Assembly (NCBI RefSeq): GCF_913773635.1
Contig: NZ_CAJYGQ010000007.1
Location: forward strand, 248,001 to 312,000
Source: an uncultured Mucilaginibacter sp.
GTDB lineage: Bacteria > Bacteroidota > Bacteroidia > Sphingobacteriales > Sphingobacteriaceae
Length of the DNA: 64,000 nt
Direction: 5' to 3'
In this document: one piece after another, positions 51,714 to 61,116 of the stretch
Numbering within the stretch: the first letter of the stretch is position 1
Layout of the letters: each line of letters opens with the position of its first letter
Made by a program: the position numbers and the translations under genes
The notes under the pieces: generated by a model
The model's input: the letters and a program-made list of their open reading frames with translations, nothing else
What the model was told of the DNA's origin: nothing
The model's database searches: none

Positions 51714-52358
51714 TTAATTATTTGCCGGCGGTTTGTAATTGGTAATGTGCAGCTGGTTAGCGCAAAAGCTATATTCCTGCAGTTGGTTTGAGCCTACAAT
51801 TATAAGCCGGTTACCGGCGTATTGCTTTACAAGTTGCAAGTACCAATCAATGCCTTGCACGTCAAGGTTTGATGTTGGCTCATCAAGCATTAGCATAGCT
51901 GTATGTGAGCAAAAGGCCAGCGCAAGTTTAAGCCGCTGTTTCATGCCTGACGAAAAGTAGCGTACCAGTTTATGCTTACTTTGCTTCATGCCAAGCAAAT
52001 CAATAATTGCGGCCCTGTTCATCCCGTTTTTATAGGGCTTAAATTTAAAGTGGAAATCAATAACCTCCGTAAGTGTAAAGTCTTCAATAAGCTCAAGGTA
52101 AGGCGCTGCCATACTAATGTGTTGATACACATCTTCGGCATGCAAATCATTACCATTGAAGCTGAATTTTACGTTACCGGCTGACGGTGAAAGGCTGCCG
52201 TTTAAAATTTGAAGCAGTGTTGATTTTCCGGAACCATTAGGCCCCAAGACTGCGTAACTGTTACCTTGTGAAAAAGTATAATCGATACCATTAAAAATCC
52301 AGTCGCGATTAAAGCGCCGGCCGGTTTGGTTAAGGATTATATTAAGTCCATGGTGCAT
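51714..52358 (-). CDS. Stand-alone ABC-type ATPase
   Basis: The ATP-binding cassette of about 214 residues has Walker A GPNGSGKST, a Q-loop region, a degenerate signature FSSGMKQRL in place of LSGGQ, and Walker B MLMLDEPTSNLD. The H-loop position reads VGSNQ, so the usual His is absent. No permease gene adjoins. It may pair with a distant membrane protein. ATG 52358 is used; an upstream in-frame ATG at 52379 would encode the adjacent repeat. Confidence 0.88.
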   Translation of the reverse strand: MHHGLNIILNQTGRRFNRDWIFNGIDYTFSQGNSYAVLGPNGSGKSTLLQILNGSLSPSAGNVKFSFNGNDLHAEDVYQHISMAAPYLELIEDFTLTEVIDFHFKFKPYKNGMNRAAIIDLLGMKQSKHKLVRYFSSGMKQRLKLALAFCSHTAMLMLDEPTSNLDVQGIDWYLQLVKQYAGNRLIIVGSNQLQEYSFCANQLHITNYKPPANN

Positions 52359-52370
52359 AGGTAATAGATG

Positions 52371-52430
52371 ATGGTTCATAGATGATAGTTGTTGGTACCA
52401 CTTTGCCCTCTACTATCATCTATGAACCAT
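52371..52430. repeat. Perfect 19-bp inverted repeat between lpxA and the ABC gene
   Basis: The arms 52371-52389 and 52412-52430 are perfectly complementary (ATGGTTCATAGATGATAGT) with a 22-nt loop. Each arm contains the word ATAGATGAT, also present just outside at about 52363-52372. It has the same layout as the other intergenic inverted repeats in the window, with its own sequence. Confidence 0.8.
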
Positions 52431-52437
52431 TAACTAA

Positions 52438-53220
52438 TTATGAATTTCCAAAGCCTTTCATAATACCACGCTGCGAACTTTGTATGAAATTAAGTATTTC
52501 ATCACGTTCGGCCGTTGGACGAAAATCAGCTTCTATGATTTCCATGGCTTTGGTAACGTTGCTGTTGCGTACAAAAAGTGTACGGTAAATATCCTGTATT
52601 TCGTTTATCTTATCTTCACTAAAACCGCGGCGGCGCATACCCACCGAGTTGATACCTGCGTATGATAACGGTTCGCGAGCAGCTTTTACATACGGAGGAA
52701 CATCCTTACGTACCAATGAACCACCGGTTACAAACGAGTGTGAGCCAATATTGCAAAACTGGTGTATAGCCACCATGCCTGCCAACACTACATAGTTGCC
52801 AACTGTTACGTGGCCTGCAATAGTAGTATTGTTTGAGAAAATACAGTTATCGCCAATCACACAATCATGTGCTACGTGGCAATAGGCCATAATTAAGCAG
52901 TTGCTGCCAACCTCGGTACGCCAGTGGTCTTTTGTCCCACGGTTAATGGTAACGCACTCGCGTATAGTTGTGTTATCGCCAATAACGGCCTGGGTATTTT
53001 CTCCCTTAAATTTAAGGTCTTGCGGAATAGCCGATATAACAGCACCTGGAAAAATACGACAGTTTTTGCCAATACGTGCGCCATCCATAATGGTAACGTT
53101 TGAGCCAATCCACGATCCTTCTCCTATTTCAACATCTTTATGGATGGTAACAAACGGCTCAATCACAACGTTATCCGCAATTTTAGCCTGCGGATGTATA
53201 TATGCTAATGGCTGAATCAT
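52438..53220 (-). CDS. lpxA: UDP-N-acetylglucosamine acyltransferase
   Basis: LpxA adds the first 3-hydroxyacyl chain to UDP-GlcNAc in lipid A synthesis. The 260-residue protein is a left-handed beta-helix of hexapeptide repeats (IADNVVIEPF, IGEGSWIGSN, VIGDNCIFSN and similar), with the AYCHVAHDCVIGDN segment carrying the catalytic His. A C-terminal helical domain follows. It lies 2 nt after lpxC/fabZ in the lpxD-lpxC/fabZ-lpxA operon. Confidence 0.97.
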   Translation of the reverse strand: MIQPLAYIHPQAKIADNVVIEPFVTIHKDVEIGEGSWIGSNVTIMDGARIGKNCRIFPGAVISAIPQDLKFKGENTQAVIGDNTTIRECVTINRGTKDHWRTEVGSNCLIMAYCHVAHDCVIGDNCIFSNNTTIAGHVTVGNYVVLAGMVAIHQFCNIGSHSFVTGGSLVRKDVPPYVKAAREPLSYAGINSVGMRRRGFSEDKINEIQDIYRTLFVRNSNVTKAMEIIEADFRPTAERDEILNFIQSSQRGIMKGFGNS

Positions 53221-53222
53221 GT

Positions 53223-54620
53223 TTACTTATATTTAACAATTTGTGCCATTAGTTCGGCTTCTACAACAATTTTTTCGCCTACCATGCCAATGCCCTTCAT
53301 TTGGGCAATACCACGACGGATAGGGGCAACAAGGTCACATCTAAAAATAAGCGTATCTCCGGGCAACACTTTATCTTTAAAGCGAGCATTTTCGATTTTT
53401 AAAAACAAAGTAAGCCAGTTTTCAGGGTCGGGTACGGTGTTAAGCACCAATATACCACCGGTTTGAGCCATGGCTTCAATTTGCAATACACCAGGCATTA
53501 CCGGTGCACCAGGAAAATGGCCCTGGAAGAAAGGTTCATTCATGGTAACACCCTTCAAACCTACAACGTGGGTTTTGGTAAGCTCCAGAATTTTATCAAC
53601 CAGCAACATTGGCGGACGATGCGGCAGGATATTCATAATCTGCACCGTATCATATACCGGTTTCATGTTAGGGTTGTATACCTTAATATGCTTGCGGCTA
53701 CGTTCTTTTTTAATTAGCGCTTTAATTTTTTTGGCAAAAGCTACGTTAGCAGCATGACCCGGACGTGCAGCCATAATATGGCCACGTAAAGGAACACCTA
53801 CCAAAGCCAAATCGCCAATCATGTCAAGCAGCTTGTGACGTGCAGGCTCGTTTTGATGACGTAGCTCGATGTTATTTAAAATGCCTTGCGGCGCTACATC
53901 AATGTCTTCGCGGTTAAAAAGGGTAGCAAGGTGAGCTAATTCTTCCTTATCCACGTGTTTATCAACCACTACAATGGCGTTGTTAATATCTCCGCCTTTA
54001 ATAAGGTTATGCTTTAACAGCATTTCCAGTTCATGTAAAAAACAGAATGTACGGCTGCTGGCAACTTCTTTTTTAAACTCTGATAAAGAAGAAATAGTGG
54101 CATGCTGTGTACCTAGTACAGGTGAGTTGTAATCAACCATACAGGTAAAGCGGTAATCATCATCTAATGGCATTGCTACCATCTCCACCTTACGGTCGGT
54201 TTCAGAGTAGTGAATGTTGTATGGTATATGGTAATACTCCCTATCGGCATCCTGCTCTATATAGCCGGCCTCAACCAGGGCTGATACAAATGGCATTGAG
54301 CTGCCATCCATAATTGGTGTTTCAGGACCATCAAGGTCAATAAGCATGTTATCAAACTCAAGGCCAACCAAAGCGGCCAAAACGTGTTCAACAGTGCTTA
54401 CGCTGGCGCCGTTTTGCGTAATGGTTGTACCGCGTGAAGTATCGGTTACATTATCAACATCGGCATCTATCACAGGGCTTCCGGGCAAATCAACACGGCG
54501 AAATTTAAAACCGTGATTTTCGGGGGCCGGGTTGAAGGTCATGGTAACACTCTCGCCGGTGTGCAGCCCTGTGCCCGATACGGCAACAGCGGCTTTAATG
54601 GTTCTTTGCTTTACGTTCAT
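53223..54620 (-). CDS. lpxC/fabZ: Bifunctional LpxC deacetylase / FabZ dehydratase
   Basis: The 465-residue fusion has LpxC in residues 1-300, the zinc-dependent UDP-3-O-acyl-GlcNAc deacetylase (zinc ligands His79, His262 and Asp266; catalytic His289 in RPGHAAN). FabZ follows in about 320-465, the 3-hydroxyacyl-ACP dehydratase (ILPHRPPMLLVDK, catalytic His368 in GHFPG and Glu382). This fusion is typical of Bacteroidota and joins the committed lipid A step with acyl-chain supply. It sits between lpxD (16-nt gap) and lpxA. Confidence 0.98.
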   Translation of the reverse strand: MNVKQRTIKAAVAVSGTGLHTGESVTMTFNPAPENHGFKFRRVDLPGSPVIDADVDNVTDTSRGTTITQNGASVSTVEHVLAALVGLEFDNMLIDLDGPETPIMDGSSMPFVSALVEAGYIEQDADREYYHIPYNIHYSETDRKVEMVAMPLDDDYRFTCMVDYNSPVLGTQHATISSLSEFKKEVASSRTFCFLHELEMLLKHNLIKGGDINNAIVVVDKHVDKEELAHLATLFNREDIDVAPQGILNNIELRHQNEPARHKLLDMIGDLALVGVPLRGHIMAARPGHAANVAFAKKIKALIKKERSRKHIKVYNPNMKPVYDTVQIMNILPHRPPMLLVDKILELTKTHVVGLKGVTMNEPFFQGHFPGAPVMPGVLQIEAMAQTGGILVLNTVPDPENWLTLFLKIENARFKDKVLPGDTLIFRCDLVAPIRRGIAQMKGIGMVGEKIVVEAELMAQIVKYK

Positions 54621-54636
54621 ATAGTTGTTCAGCTGC

Positions 54637-55689
54637 TCAGGGTGTTGTTACCGTATTATTGCGCAGCTCAGCAATTGTTTTTTCTAACTCTTCTATTCGT
54701 TTTTTTAATTCTGGCAGTTGTTGCACTACCAGCTGTGAGCGTAAAAAGCTTTGATAAGGTTGAACAAGTATGCCTGCCCATTTCTTACCCTCTTCGTCCA
54801 CACTTTTATTAATGCCTGTTTGCGCCTGTATTTGTGAGCCCTTAGCAATACTAATATGACCCACCACGCCTACCTGGCCACCCATTATAACGTTTTCACC
54901 AATTTTGGTACTGCCTGATATGCCGCTTTGTGCAGCAATAACTGTATTGCTGCCAATTTCAACGTTATGAGCAATTTGTATAAGGTTGTCAAGCTTTACG
55001 CCTTTGCGTATTACTGTTGACCCCATGGTAGCACAATCAATTGTTGTGTTGGCACCAATTTCAACATTGTCTTCTATAACTACGTTGCCTATCTGGTTCA
55101 CTTTGTTGTATGAACCATCGGCTGTTGGAGCAAACCCAAAACCATCACTGCCTATAACTGCTCCTGAATGTATGATAACATTATTGCCAATAACACAATC
55201 GGCATATATTTTAACGCCCGAAAACAAGGTGACGTTATCGCCCAAAGTTACATTATCGCCAACATATGTATTGGGGTATATTTTGCAATTATTTCCCAGC
55301 TTGGCACCATCACCTATGTAAGCAAATGCGCCTACATAAATATTGCTTCCTGTAACTGCGCTTGGGCTTATAAAGCTTGGCTGTTCAATGCCCGCCTTAT
55401 TGAGTTTTAATGTATTGTATTTTTCGAGTAAAACCGAAAATGCGTTGTAAGCATCGTTTACTCTGATGAGTGTTGCATTAACAGGCCCATTTAATGCAAG
55501 GCTGTTATTTACAATAACTACCGAAGCGTTGGTGCTATACAAATACTGCTCATACCGGGGGTTTGCCAAAAACGACAAAGCGCCTGCCGAAGCCTCCTCA
55601 ATCTTAGCAAGTTTACTGATGGCTACCTGAGGGTTACCTTCAATAGTTCCGTTCAGCATCAAGCTTATTTCCTGCGCGGTAAATTGCAT
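54637..55689 (-). CDS. lpxD: UDP-3-O-acylglucosamine N-acyltransferase
   Basis: LpxD adds the second 3-hydroxyacyl chain in lipid A synthesis. The 350-residue protein has an N-terminal uridine-binding domain ([16 protein letters not shown]) and a beta-helix of hexapeptide repeats with the catalytic His in [10 protein letters not shown]-terminal coiled helix ([20 protein letters not shown]) follows. It is the first gene of the lipid A operon; the promoter -7 box lies 4 nt before its ATG. Confidence 0.97.
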   Translation of the reverse strand: MQFTAQEISLMLNGTIEGNPQVAISKLAKIEEASAGALSFLANPRYEQYLYSTNASVVIVNNSLALNGPVNATLIRVNDAYNAFSVLLEKYNTLKLNKAGIEQPSFISPSAVTGSNIYVGAFAYIGDGAKLGNNCKIYPNTYVGDNVTLGDNVTLFSGVKIYADCVIGNNVIIHSGAVIGSDGFGFAPTADGSYNKVNQIGNVVIEDNVEIGANTTIDCATMGSTVIRKGVKLDNLIQIAHNVEIGSNTVIAAQSGISGSTKIGENVIMGGQVGVVGHISIAKGSQIQAQTGINKSVDEEGKKWAGILVQPYQSFLRSQLVVQQLPELKKRIEELEKTIAELRNNTVTTP

Positions 55690-55693
55690 CGGG

Positions 55694-55723
55694 CAAATTT
55701 AAATGTTAAAAGTTAAGCAACAA
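55694..55723 (-). promoter_or_regulatory. Promoter of the lpxD-lpxC/fabZ-lpxA operon
   Basis: On the minus strand TTG (55721-55723), a 19-nt spacer, then TAAATTTG (55694-55701). The -7 box ends 4 nt before the lpxD ATG, so the operon mRNA may be leaderless. Confidence 0.78.
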
Positions 55724-55745
55724 ATTATAAACATACTGTTAACAG

Positions 55746-56972
55746 CTAAATAAGGTCTTTCGTATAACAAAAAATATATTTTTCAACTGTTTTAGCTAAA
55801 GCTTCGAGGTTAGCATTATCACTTGCAGTTGTAATATCTTTTATTGCACCGCCTTTCATTAGTATTTTAATGTTAGCGTTGCCAACCTGGTATGCATTGT
55901 TGCTTATGATATCTGTAAATACGAAGTATTTGGCGTCATCGTAACATACCCCGTATTTTTTCATTGCTTTATGACGCAGGTTTTCTACTTGTGTTACATC
56001 GGGCAAATAATTTGTTATATCAACGTGGTATAGCTTGCGCTGTATAAAGTTTTCGCAAAGGCGTGCCAAAACGGTGTCATCACAGCGTGTCCATACCTTA
56101 ACCGCCGCCATAATATCTGCATCATCCAAACACGTAAATGTTTCAATATGAAGGTCGTGGCTTACAAATTCTTCCTTGGTAATGGTACTTTGCAGAAAAT
56201 GATTTAAGGCAGGGGTTGAAAACAACTGCTGTCCTTTAAGTGACAACTCGCGGGCGCGCTGCAATATTTTACCCAGCATTTGCTCGCCCGAGGTTACGGT
56301 TTTGTGCAAGTACACCTGCCAGTACATTAACCGGCGGGCAACCAAAAACTTTTCAATGGAGTAAATACCTTTTTCTTCAACCACAATAGAGTCATCAACC
56401 ACGTTCAGCATTTTGATGATCCTTTCTGAACTGATAACACCTTCTGATACGCCGGTATAAAAACTATCGCGATTGAGATAGTCCATTCTGTCCATATCTA
56501 ACTGACTTGATACCAGCTGATGCAAGAAGCGCTTTGGATAAGTATCATTGAATATTTCAATAGCCATGCTTAGCCGTCCGTCAAAAACTACATTAAGCTT
56601 GCTCATTAAAAGCGTTGAAATATCTTCGTGATGGATGCCTTTTACAATGTGCTCTTCCAGCGCGTGTGAAAACGGGCCGTGCCCTATATCATGAAGCAAA
56701 ATGGCAATTACAACAGATTCTTCTTCCTGCGGGGTAATAACCTGGTCTTTATCGCACAGGGTTTTTACGGCAAGTTGCATAAGGTGCATAGCACCCAGGG
56801 CATGATGAAAACGTGTATGTAAAGCGCCCGGATAAACCAGGTGAGTCATGCCAACCTGTTTAATGTAACGCAGCCGCTGAAAGTACGGATGTTCGATCAG
56901 GTCAAAAACCAAATCGGTGGGTATGGTAATAAATCCGTATACCGGATCATTAATTATTTTTTTCTTATTCAA
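55746..56972 (-). CDS. HD-domain phosphohydrolase (SAMHD1/dGTPase-like)
   Basis: The 408-residue protein has the HD metal site: TRFHHALGAMHL near residue 54 and the HD pair in ILLHDIGHGPFSHALE near 96. The N-terminus INDPVYGFITIP and the QLDMDRMDYLNRD block place it in the group with SAMHD1-like dNTP hydrolases. Whether it acts on dNTPs is unproven. It is widespread in Bacteroidota next to lipid A genes. Divergent from porX. Confidence 0.93.
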   Translation of the reverse strand: MNKKKIINDPVYGFITIPTDLVFDLIEHPYFQRLRYIKQVGMTHLVYPGALHTRFHHALGAMHLMQLAVKTLCDKDQVITPQEEESVVIAILLHDIGHGPFSHALEEHIVKGIHHEDISTLLMSKLNVVFDGRLSMAIEIFNDTYPKRFLHQLVSSQLDMDRMDYLNRDSFYTGVSEGVISSERIIKMLNVVDDSIVVEEKGIYSIEKFLVARRLMYWQVYLHKTVTSGEQMLGKILQRARELSLKGQQLFSTPALNHFLQSTITKEEFVSHDLHIETFTCLDDADIMAAVKVWTRCDDTVLARLCENFIQRKLYHVDITNYLPDVTQVENLRHKAMKKYGVCYDDAKYFVFTDIISNNAYQVGNANIKILMKGGAIKDITTASDNANLEALAKTVEKYIFCYTKDLI

Positions 56973-57114
56973 GCTAATGCCTTATAGTTTTGCAAAAGTG
57001 TTAAATTAACCCCATCTACAAACAATCAATTTGTTATTTTTTGTTAAGATTTTTATTGTCTTGACAACAAAAGCAAACCTTGGAAGTTATAATTCAACAT
57101 TCACTAAACATACC

Positions 57115-58665
57115 ATGCAGGAAACTACCATACTTTGGGCCGACGACGAGATTGATTTGCTTAAACCCCACGTGTTGTTTTTAAACGAAAAAGGCTACAA
57201 AGTTAAAACTGTAACCAATGGGTCTGATGCTCTTGAGGAGTTCAGAAATGATTATTATGATTTGGTTTTTTTAGATGAAAATATGCCTGGGTTAACGGGG
57301 CTTGAAACTTTTATGCAAATAAAAGCTATTAATGCCGATGTGCCTATTGTGCTCATTACCAAAAATGAGGAAGAGCCAATGATGGAAGATGCCATTGGTT
57401 CGAAAATAGATGATTACCTCATTAAGCCTGTAAACCCCAAGCAAATATTGCTTACCATAAAAAAGCTTACCGAAAACAAGCGCCTGGTTACCGAAAAAAC
57501 AACCATGGCCTACCAAATGGATTTTCGTACGCTGGGTATGACACTAAACGATAATCTTAACTTTCAGGAGTGGGTTGATGTTTATAAGAAGTTAATTTAC
57601 TGGGAGCTGGAACTGGAGAAGTTGAGTGATGCCGGCATGCACGAGATTTTAACCATGCAAAAGGCCGAAGCCAACGTGCAGTTCAGCAAGTTTATTGAAA
57701 AGAACTATCTTGACTGGGTAAAAAATCAGGACACGGCTCCAACTATGTCTCATCAGCTGTTTAAGAAAAAGGTATTTCCGAAGCTTGACAACGTTCCGGT
57801 GTTTTTCATACTGATTGATAACCTGCGTTTTGACCAGTTTAAAATCATAAATCCTATTATATCTGAGTTTTTCCGCCTGGAGGAAGAAGATACCTATTAC
57901 AGCATTTTACCTACAGCAACGCAATATGCACGTAACGCCATATTTGCCGGTTTAATGCCGCTTGATATGGAAAAGCGTTTCCCTGGAATGTGGCAGAATG
58001 ATGAAGACGAAGGCGGTAAAAACTTACACGAGGAAGCATTTTTGGCTGATCATATTAAGCGTGTACTGCGTAAGGACTGCAAGTTTTCGTACCATAAAAT
58101 ATTAAATATTGACGAAGGCCGCTCATTGAATGATTCGGTAAGTAACCTGATGAACAACGATTTGAACGTAGTGGTGTATAACTTTGTAGATATGCTGTCG
58201 CACGCACGTACCGATATGCAAATGATACGTGAACTGGCCAGTGACGATGCGGCTTATCGTTCTTTAACCTTATCATGGTTTGAGCATTCCCCACTGTTAG
58301 ACTTGCTTAAGTTTTTATCAACCAAACAAGTAAAAGTAATTATTACTACCGACCACGGTACCATACGTGTTAAAAACCCTAGCAAGATAATAGGCGATAA
58401 AAACACCAATACTAACCTGCGTTACAAACAAGGTAAAAACCTCAATTTTAACGCAAAAGAAGTGTTTCATATTCGTAACCCGCATGATGCAATGTTACCA
58501 AAGCTGCACGTAAGCAGCAGCTTTGCTTTTGCTAAAGAAGACAGCTACTTTGTATACCCTAATAACTATAATCACTTTGTTAATTTCTACAATGAAACGT
58601 TCCAGCATGGAGGTATTTCGCTTGAAGAGATGATTATACCTGTGGTTACTTATGGGGTAAAGTAA
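57115..58665 (+). CDS. porX: PorX: response regulator-PglZ phosphodiesterase for type IX secretion
   Basis: PorX controls type IX secretion together with the kinase PorY. The product of about 516 residues has a receiver domain (ILWADDEIDLLKPH, phospho-acceptor Asp54 in DLVFLDENMPG, Lys in YLIKPVNP). A helical linker leads to a PglZ/alkaline-phosphatase-fold domain with metal-site Asp in FFILIDNLRFDQFK, a Thr in TATQYARN and the late metal motif TTDHGTIRVKNP. It is a known oligonucleotide phosphodiesterase in the family. ATG 57115 is chosen; 28 upstream in-frame codons lie in the spacer. Confidence 0.95.
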   Translation: MQETTILWADDEIDLLKPHVLFLNEKGYKVKTVTNGSDALEEFRNDYYDLVFLDENMPGLTGLETFMQIKAINADVPIVLITKNEEEPMMEDAIGSKIDDYLIKPVNPKQILLTIKKLTENKRLVTEKTTMAYQMDFRTLGMTLNDNLNFQEWVDVYKKLIYWELELEKLSDAGMHEILTMQKAEANVQFSKFIEKNYLDWVKNQDTAPTMSHQLFKKKVFPKLDNVPVFFILIDNLRFDQFKIINPIISEFFRLEEEDTYYSILPTATQYARNAIFAGLMPLDMEKRFPGMWQNDEDEGGKNLHEEAFLADHIKRVLRKDCKFSYHKILNIDEGRSLNDSVSNLMNNDLNVVVYNFVDMLSHARTDMQMIRELASDDAAYRSLTLSWFEHSPLLDLLKFLSTKQVKVIITTDHGTIRVKNPSKIIGDKNTNTNLRYKQGKNLNFNAKEVFHIRNPHDAMLPKLHVSSSFAFAKEDSYFVYPNNYNHFVNFYNETFQHGGISLEEMIIPVVTYGVK

Positions 58666-58756
58666 ATTTGTATATTTGAATATGGTAGTGGAGACTTAGA
58701 ATTAAAGTTTGTATTACCATATTCAATTGATATTACTTGCATATACCTGATTTTGC

Positions 58757-59188
58757 ATGACCCGGTCACAAACTAATTTAACCATTGAATCAATAACCCA
58801 GCTTGATTCTGCAGCCCGGTCTTTATTGAATTTTGCGGGCGAACAAAAAATATTTTTGTTTTATGGAAATATGGGAGCAGGTAAAACTACTTTCATAAAA
58901 GAACTGTGCGCTCAATTAGGTGTAAAAGAGCCGGTTACCAGCCCAACATTTTCAATAGTAAATGAATACGAGGCAGGTAACTCACGGGTTTTTCATTTTG
59001 ATTTTTATCGGCTAAAAAATCAAGAGGAAGCCTTGGATATGGGTTATGAAGAATACTTTTATTCGGGTGATTACTGCCTTATAGAGTGGCCTGAAAAAAT
59101 ATCAGATTTGCTTCCGCTCAATTACATCAAAGTAACCATACAGGCCGATGCAAGTCAAAAGAGGTATTTTAACTTTGAAAGTATTTAA
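58757..59188 (+). CDS. tsaE: tRNA threonylcarbamoyladenosine biosynthesis ATPase TsaE
   Basis: TsaE is the ATPase that cycles the TsaBD complex during t6A37 synthesis in tRNA. The 143-residue product has Walker A in FYGNMGAGKTTFIK, the switch region VTSPTFSIVNEYEA and the FHFDFYRL Walker-B-type motif, with LIEWPEKI near the C-terminus. It lies 91 nt after porX on the same strand and 69 nt before ald. Confidence 0.96.
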   Translation: MTRSQTNLTIESITQLDSAARSLLNFAGEQKIFLFYGNMGAGKTTFIKELCAQLGVKEPVTSPTFSIVNEYEAGNSRVFHFDFYRLKNQEEALDMGYEEYFYSGDYCLIEWPEKISDLLPLNYIKVTIQADASQKRYFNFESI

Positions 59189-59257
59189 TGCCGTTATTCT
59201 TAATTTTATTTATCTTCAACACTGCGAATATAAAATTCCTACGCAGCAACAGTATCT

Positions 59258-60484
59258 ATGAGTTCAGGGTTATATAGCGGATTTTCGGACGTAGCTAAAC
59301 AAGCTATGATGCAACCGCAGGAGTCAATGCTCGAAGTAAGAAACCGGAAGAATAAGCTTTACATCGGTATTCCGCGCGAAACATCATTTCAGGAAAACCG
59401 TATTGCTTTAACTCCGTTTTCGGTTGCGTTACTGGTAAATAACGGGCATGATGTATTGTTCGAAAGCAATGCCGGTAAGGCAGCCAACTTTTTAGATAAC
59501 CATTATAGCGAGCAAGGCGCTCAAATTGTTTACGATCATAAAAAGGTTTACGAGGCCGATATTATACTAAAGGTGGCGCCACCCACCATGGCCGAAATTG
59601 AATTAATGAAGCCGGGGCAGATACTCATATCTACGCTGCAAATCCCCACTTTAAAAGCTGAATGCCTGCAAGCCATGCTGGCTAAAAGAATAACTGCTCT
59701 ATCATTTGAACAACTGCGCGATGAAGGCAATGTGCTCAGCGTAGTGCGTGCAATGAGTGAAATTGTAGGCGCAACATCAATCTCTATAGCTGCTGAATAC
59801 CTAAGTAACGTTTTTGGCGGTAAAGGTTTAATGCTGGGCGGCATTACCGGCGTGCCACCTACCGAAATTGTGATACTTGGCGCAGGTACAGTAGGAGAGT
59901 ATGCAGCACGTACGGCCATTTCATTAGGAGCAGAGGTGAAAGTGTTTGATCCGTCAATTTATAAGCTCCGCAGGTTGCAAAATAATATTGGCAGCAGGGT
60001 GTTTACCTCCGTAATACAGCCTATTGTACTTGAAAAGGCAATTACTACGTGCGATGTGGTGATTGGAGCCATGCGTACCGAAGACGGCCGTAGCCCGTGC
60101 ATAGTTACCGAAAGCACAGTGAGCCGCATGAAACCTCATTCGGTTATAATTGATGTAAGTATTGATCAGGGTGGTTGTTTTGAAACATCAGAGGTTACCA
60201 ACCATACCCACCCGGTGTTTCGCAAGTATGATGTAATTCATTATTGTGTGCCAAACATTGCCTCAAGGGTTGCACGTACAGCCACCTATGCCTTAACCAA
60301 TATTTTTACACCCATTCTGTTAGACATTGGCGAAAACGGCGGAATTAACAATGTGATATGGCAAAAGGCCGGTGTACGTAATGCCGTATATATTTACCAG
60401 GGGCAGCTAACCAACAAGTACCTGGGAGAGCATTTCAACATTCCGTGTAAAGACCTTGATTTGCTTATTGTGTCAAATCGTTAA
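59258..60484 (+). CDS. ald: Alanine dehydrogenase
   Basis: Ald reversibly deaminates L-alanine to pyruvate with NAD. The 408-residue product has the AlaDH/PNT N-terminal domain (GIPRETSFQENRIALTPFSV with its substrate Arg) and a Rossmann domain (VILGAGTVGEYAARTAISLGA), then DVSIDQGGCFETS and the HYCVPNIASRVARTAT signature. About 35 extra residues precede the usual start, as in other Bacteroidota homologues. Its stop overlaps the convergent phosphatase gene by 4 nt. Confidence 0.93.
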   Translation: MSSGLYSGFSDVAKQAMMQPQESMLEVRNRKNKLYIGIPRETSFQENRIALTPFSVALLVNNGHDVLFESNAGKAANFLDNHYSEQGAQIVYDHKKVYEADIILKVAPPTMAEIELMKPGQILISTLQIPTLKAECLQAMLAKRITALSFEQLRDEGNVLSVVRAMSEIVGATSISIAAEYLSNVFGGKGLMLGGITGVPPTEIVILGAGTVGEYAARTAISLGAEVKVFDPSIYKLRRLQNNIGSRVFTSVIQPIVLEKAITTCDVVIGAMRTEDGRSPCIVTESTVSRMKPHSVIIDVSIDQGGCFETSEVTNHTHPVFRKYDVIHYCVPNIASRVARTATYALTNIFTPILLDIGENGGINNVIWQKAGVRNAVYIYQGQLTNKYLGEHFNIPCKDLDLLIVSNR

Positions 60485-61032
60485 GGCTTGCCGGTAAATT
60501 GAGGTGGTATTTGCGTTGTATGATGCGGTTCGCCGTAATAACTAATACTTAGCTTAGCTGTTCCCTTTTCAGGCACTGTCACTTTAAACAGCATGTCATA
60601 GTCATCGTCGGTGAGTTCAGTAAATGGTGTATCGGCACCTAGTGCCTTCATGACCGGTAGTAAGGTGTTTGAATGGCCAACAATTAGTACTTCTTGCCCC
60701 TTATGGTTTGCCAATACCTTTTTTGCAATTTCCTCTAAATTTTTAACGCTGTAGGTCATTGGTTCAAGTTTGCGTTTAACAGCTAAAGGGTTAGCTGTTG
60801 CCAGAGTGCGTTTATATGCGGTACTGTATATTGCTGTAATTTTGCGGTTGTTTAAAGTAGCAGACAAATCTTCAGCACGCTTCAATCCCTGGGGCGTAAG
60901 TTCAGGGTTGGCCGTCATCGTTTCAGCTGTTTGTTTTTCGGCATGCCTTACAAGCCACACCACAGTCTCTTGCGAAAAACAATTAACGGCAACAACCAAA
61001 TTCAAGAATAATATAAGTAACCCTTTGTACAT
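60481..61032 (-). CDS. Secreted histidine phosphatase (phosphoglycerate mutase-like)
   Basis: The 183-residue protein has a signal peptide (MYKGLLILFLNLVVAVNCFSQ). The histidine-phosphatase core shows WLVRHAEKQ with the phospho-accepting His, an Arg-rich YSTAYKRTLATA segment and the second His in LIVGHSNTLLP. It is predicted to be a periplasmic phosphatase of the SixA/PhoE branch; the substrate is unknown. Confidence 0.9.
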   Translation of the reverse strand: MYKGLLILFLNLVVAVNCFSQETVVWLVRHAEKQTAETMTANPELTPQGLKRAEDLSATLNNRKITAIYSTAYKRTLATANPLAVKRKLEPMTYSVKNLEEIAKKVLANHKGQEVLIVGHSNTLLPVMKALGADTPFTELTDDDYDMLFKVTVPEKGTAKLSISYYGEPHHTTQIPPQFTGKP

Positions 61033-61116
61033 TTCTATAAGCTTTACTGGCTAAGGTAGCTACTTTGGCAAACAATTTATGTGTAAATGCGGTATTTATG
61101 AATCATCATCATAACT

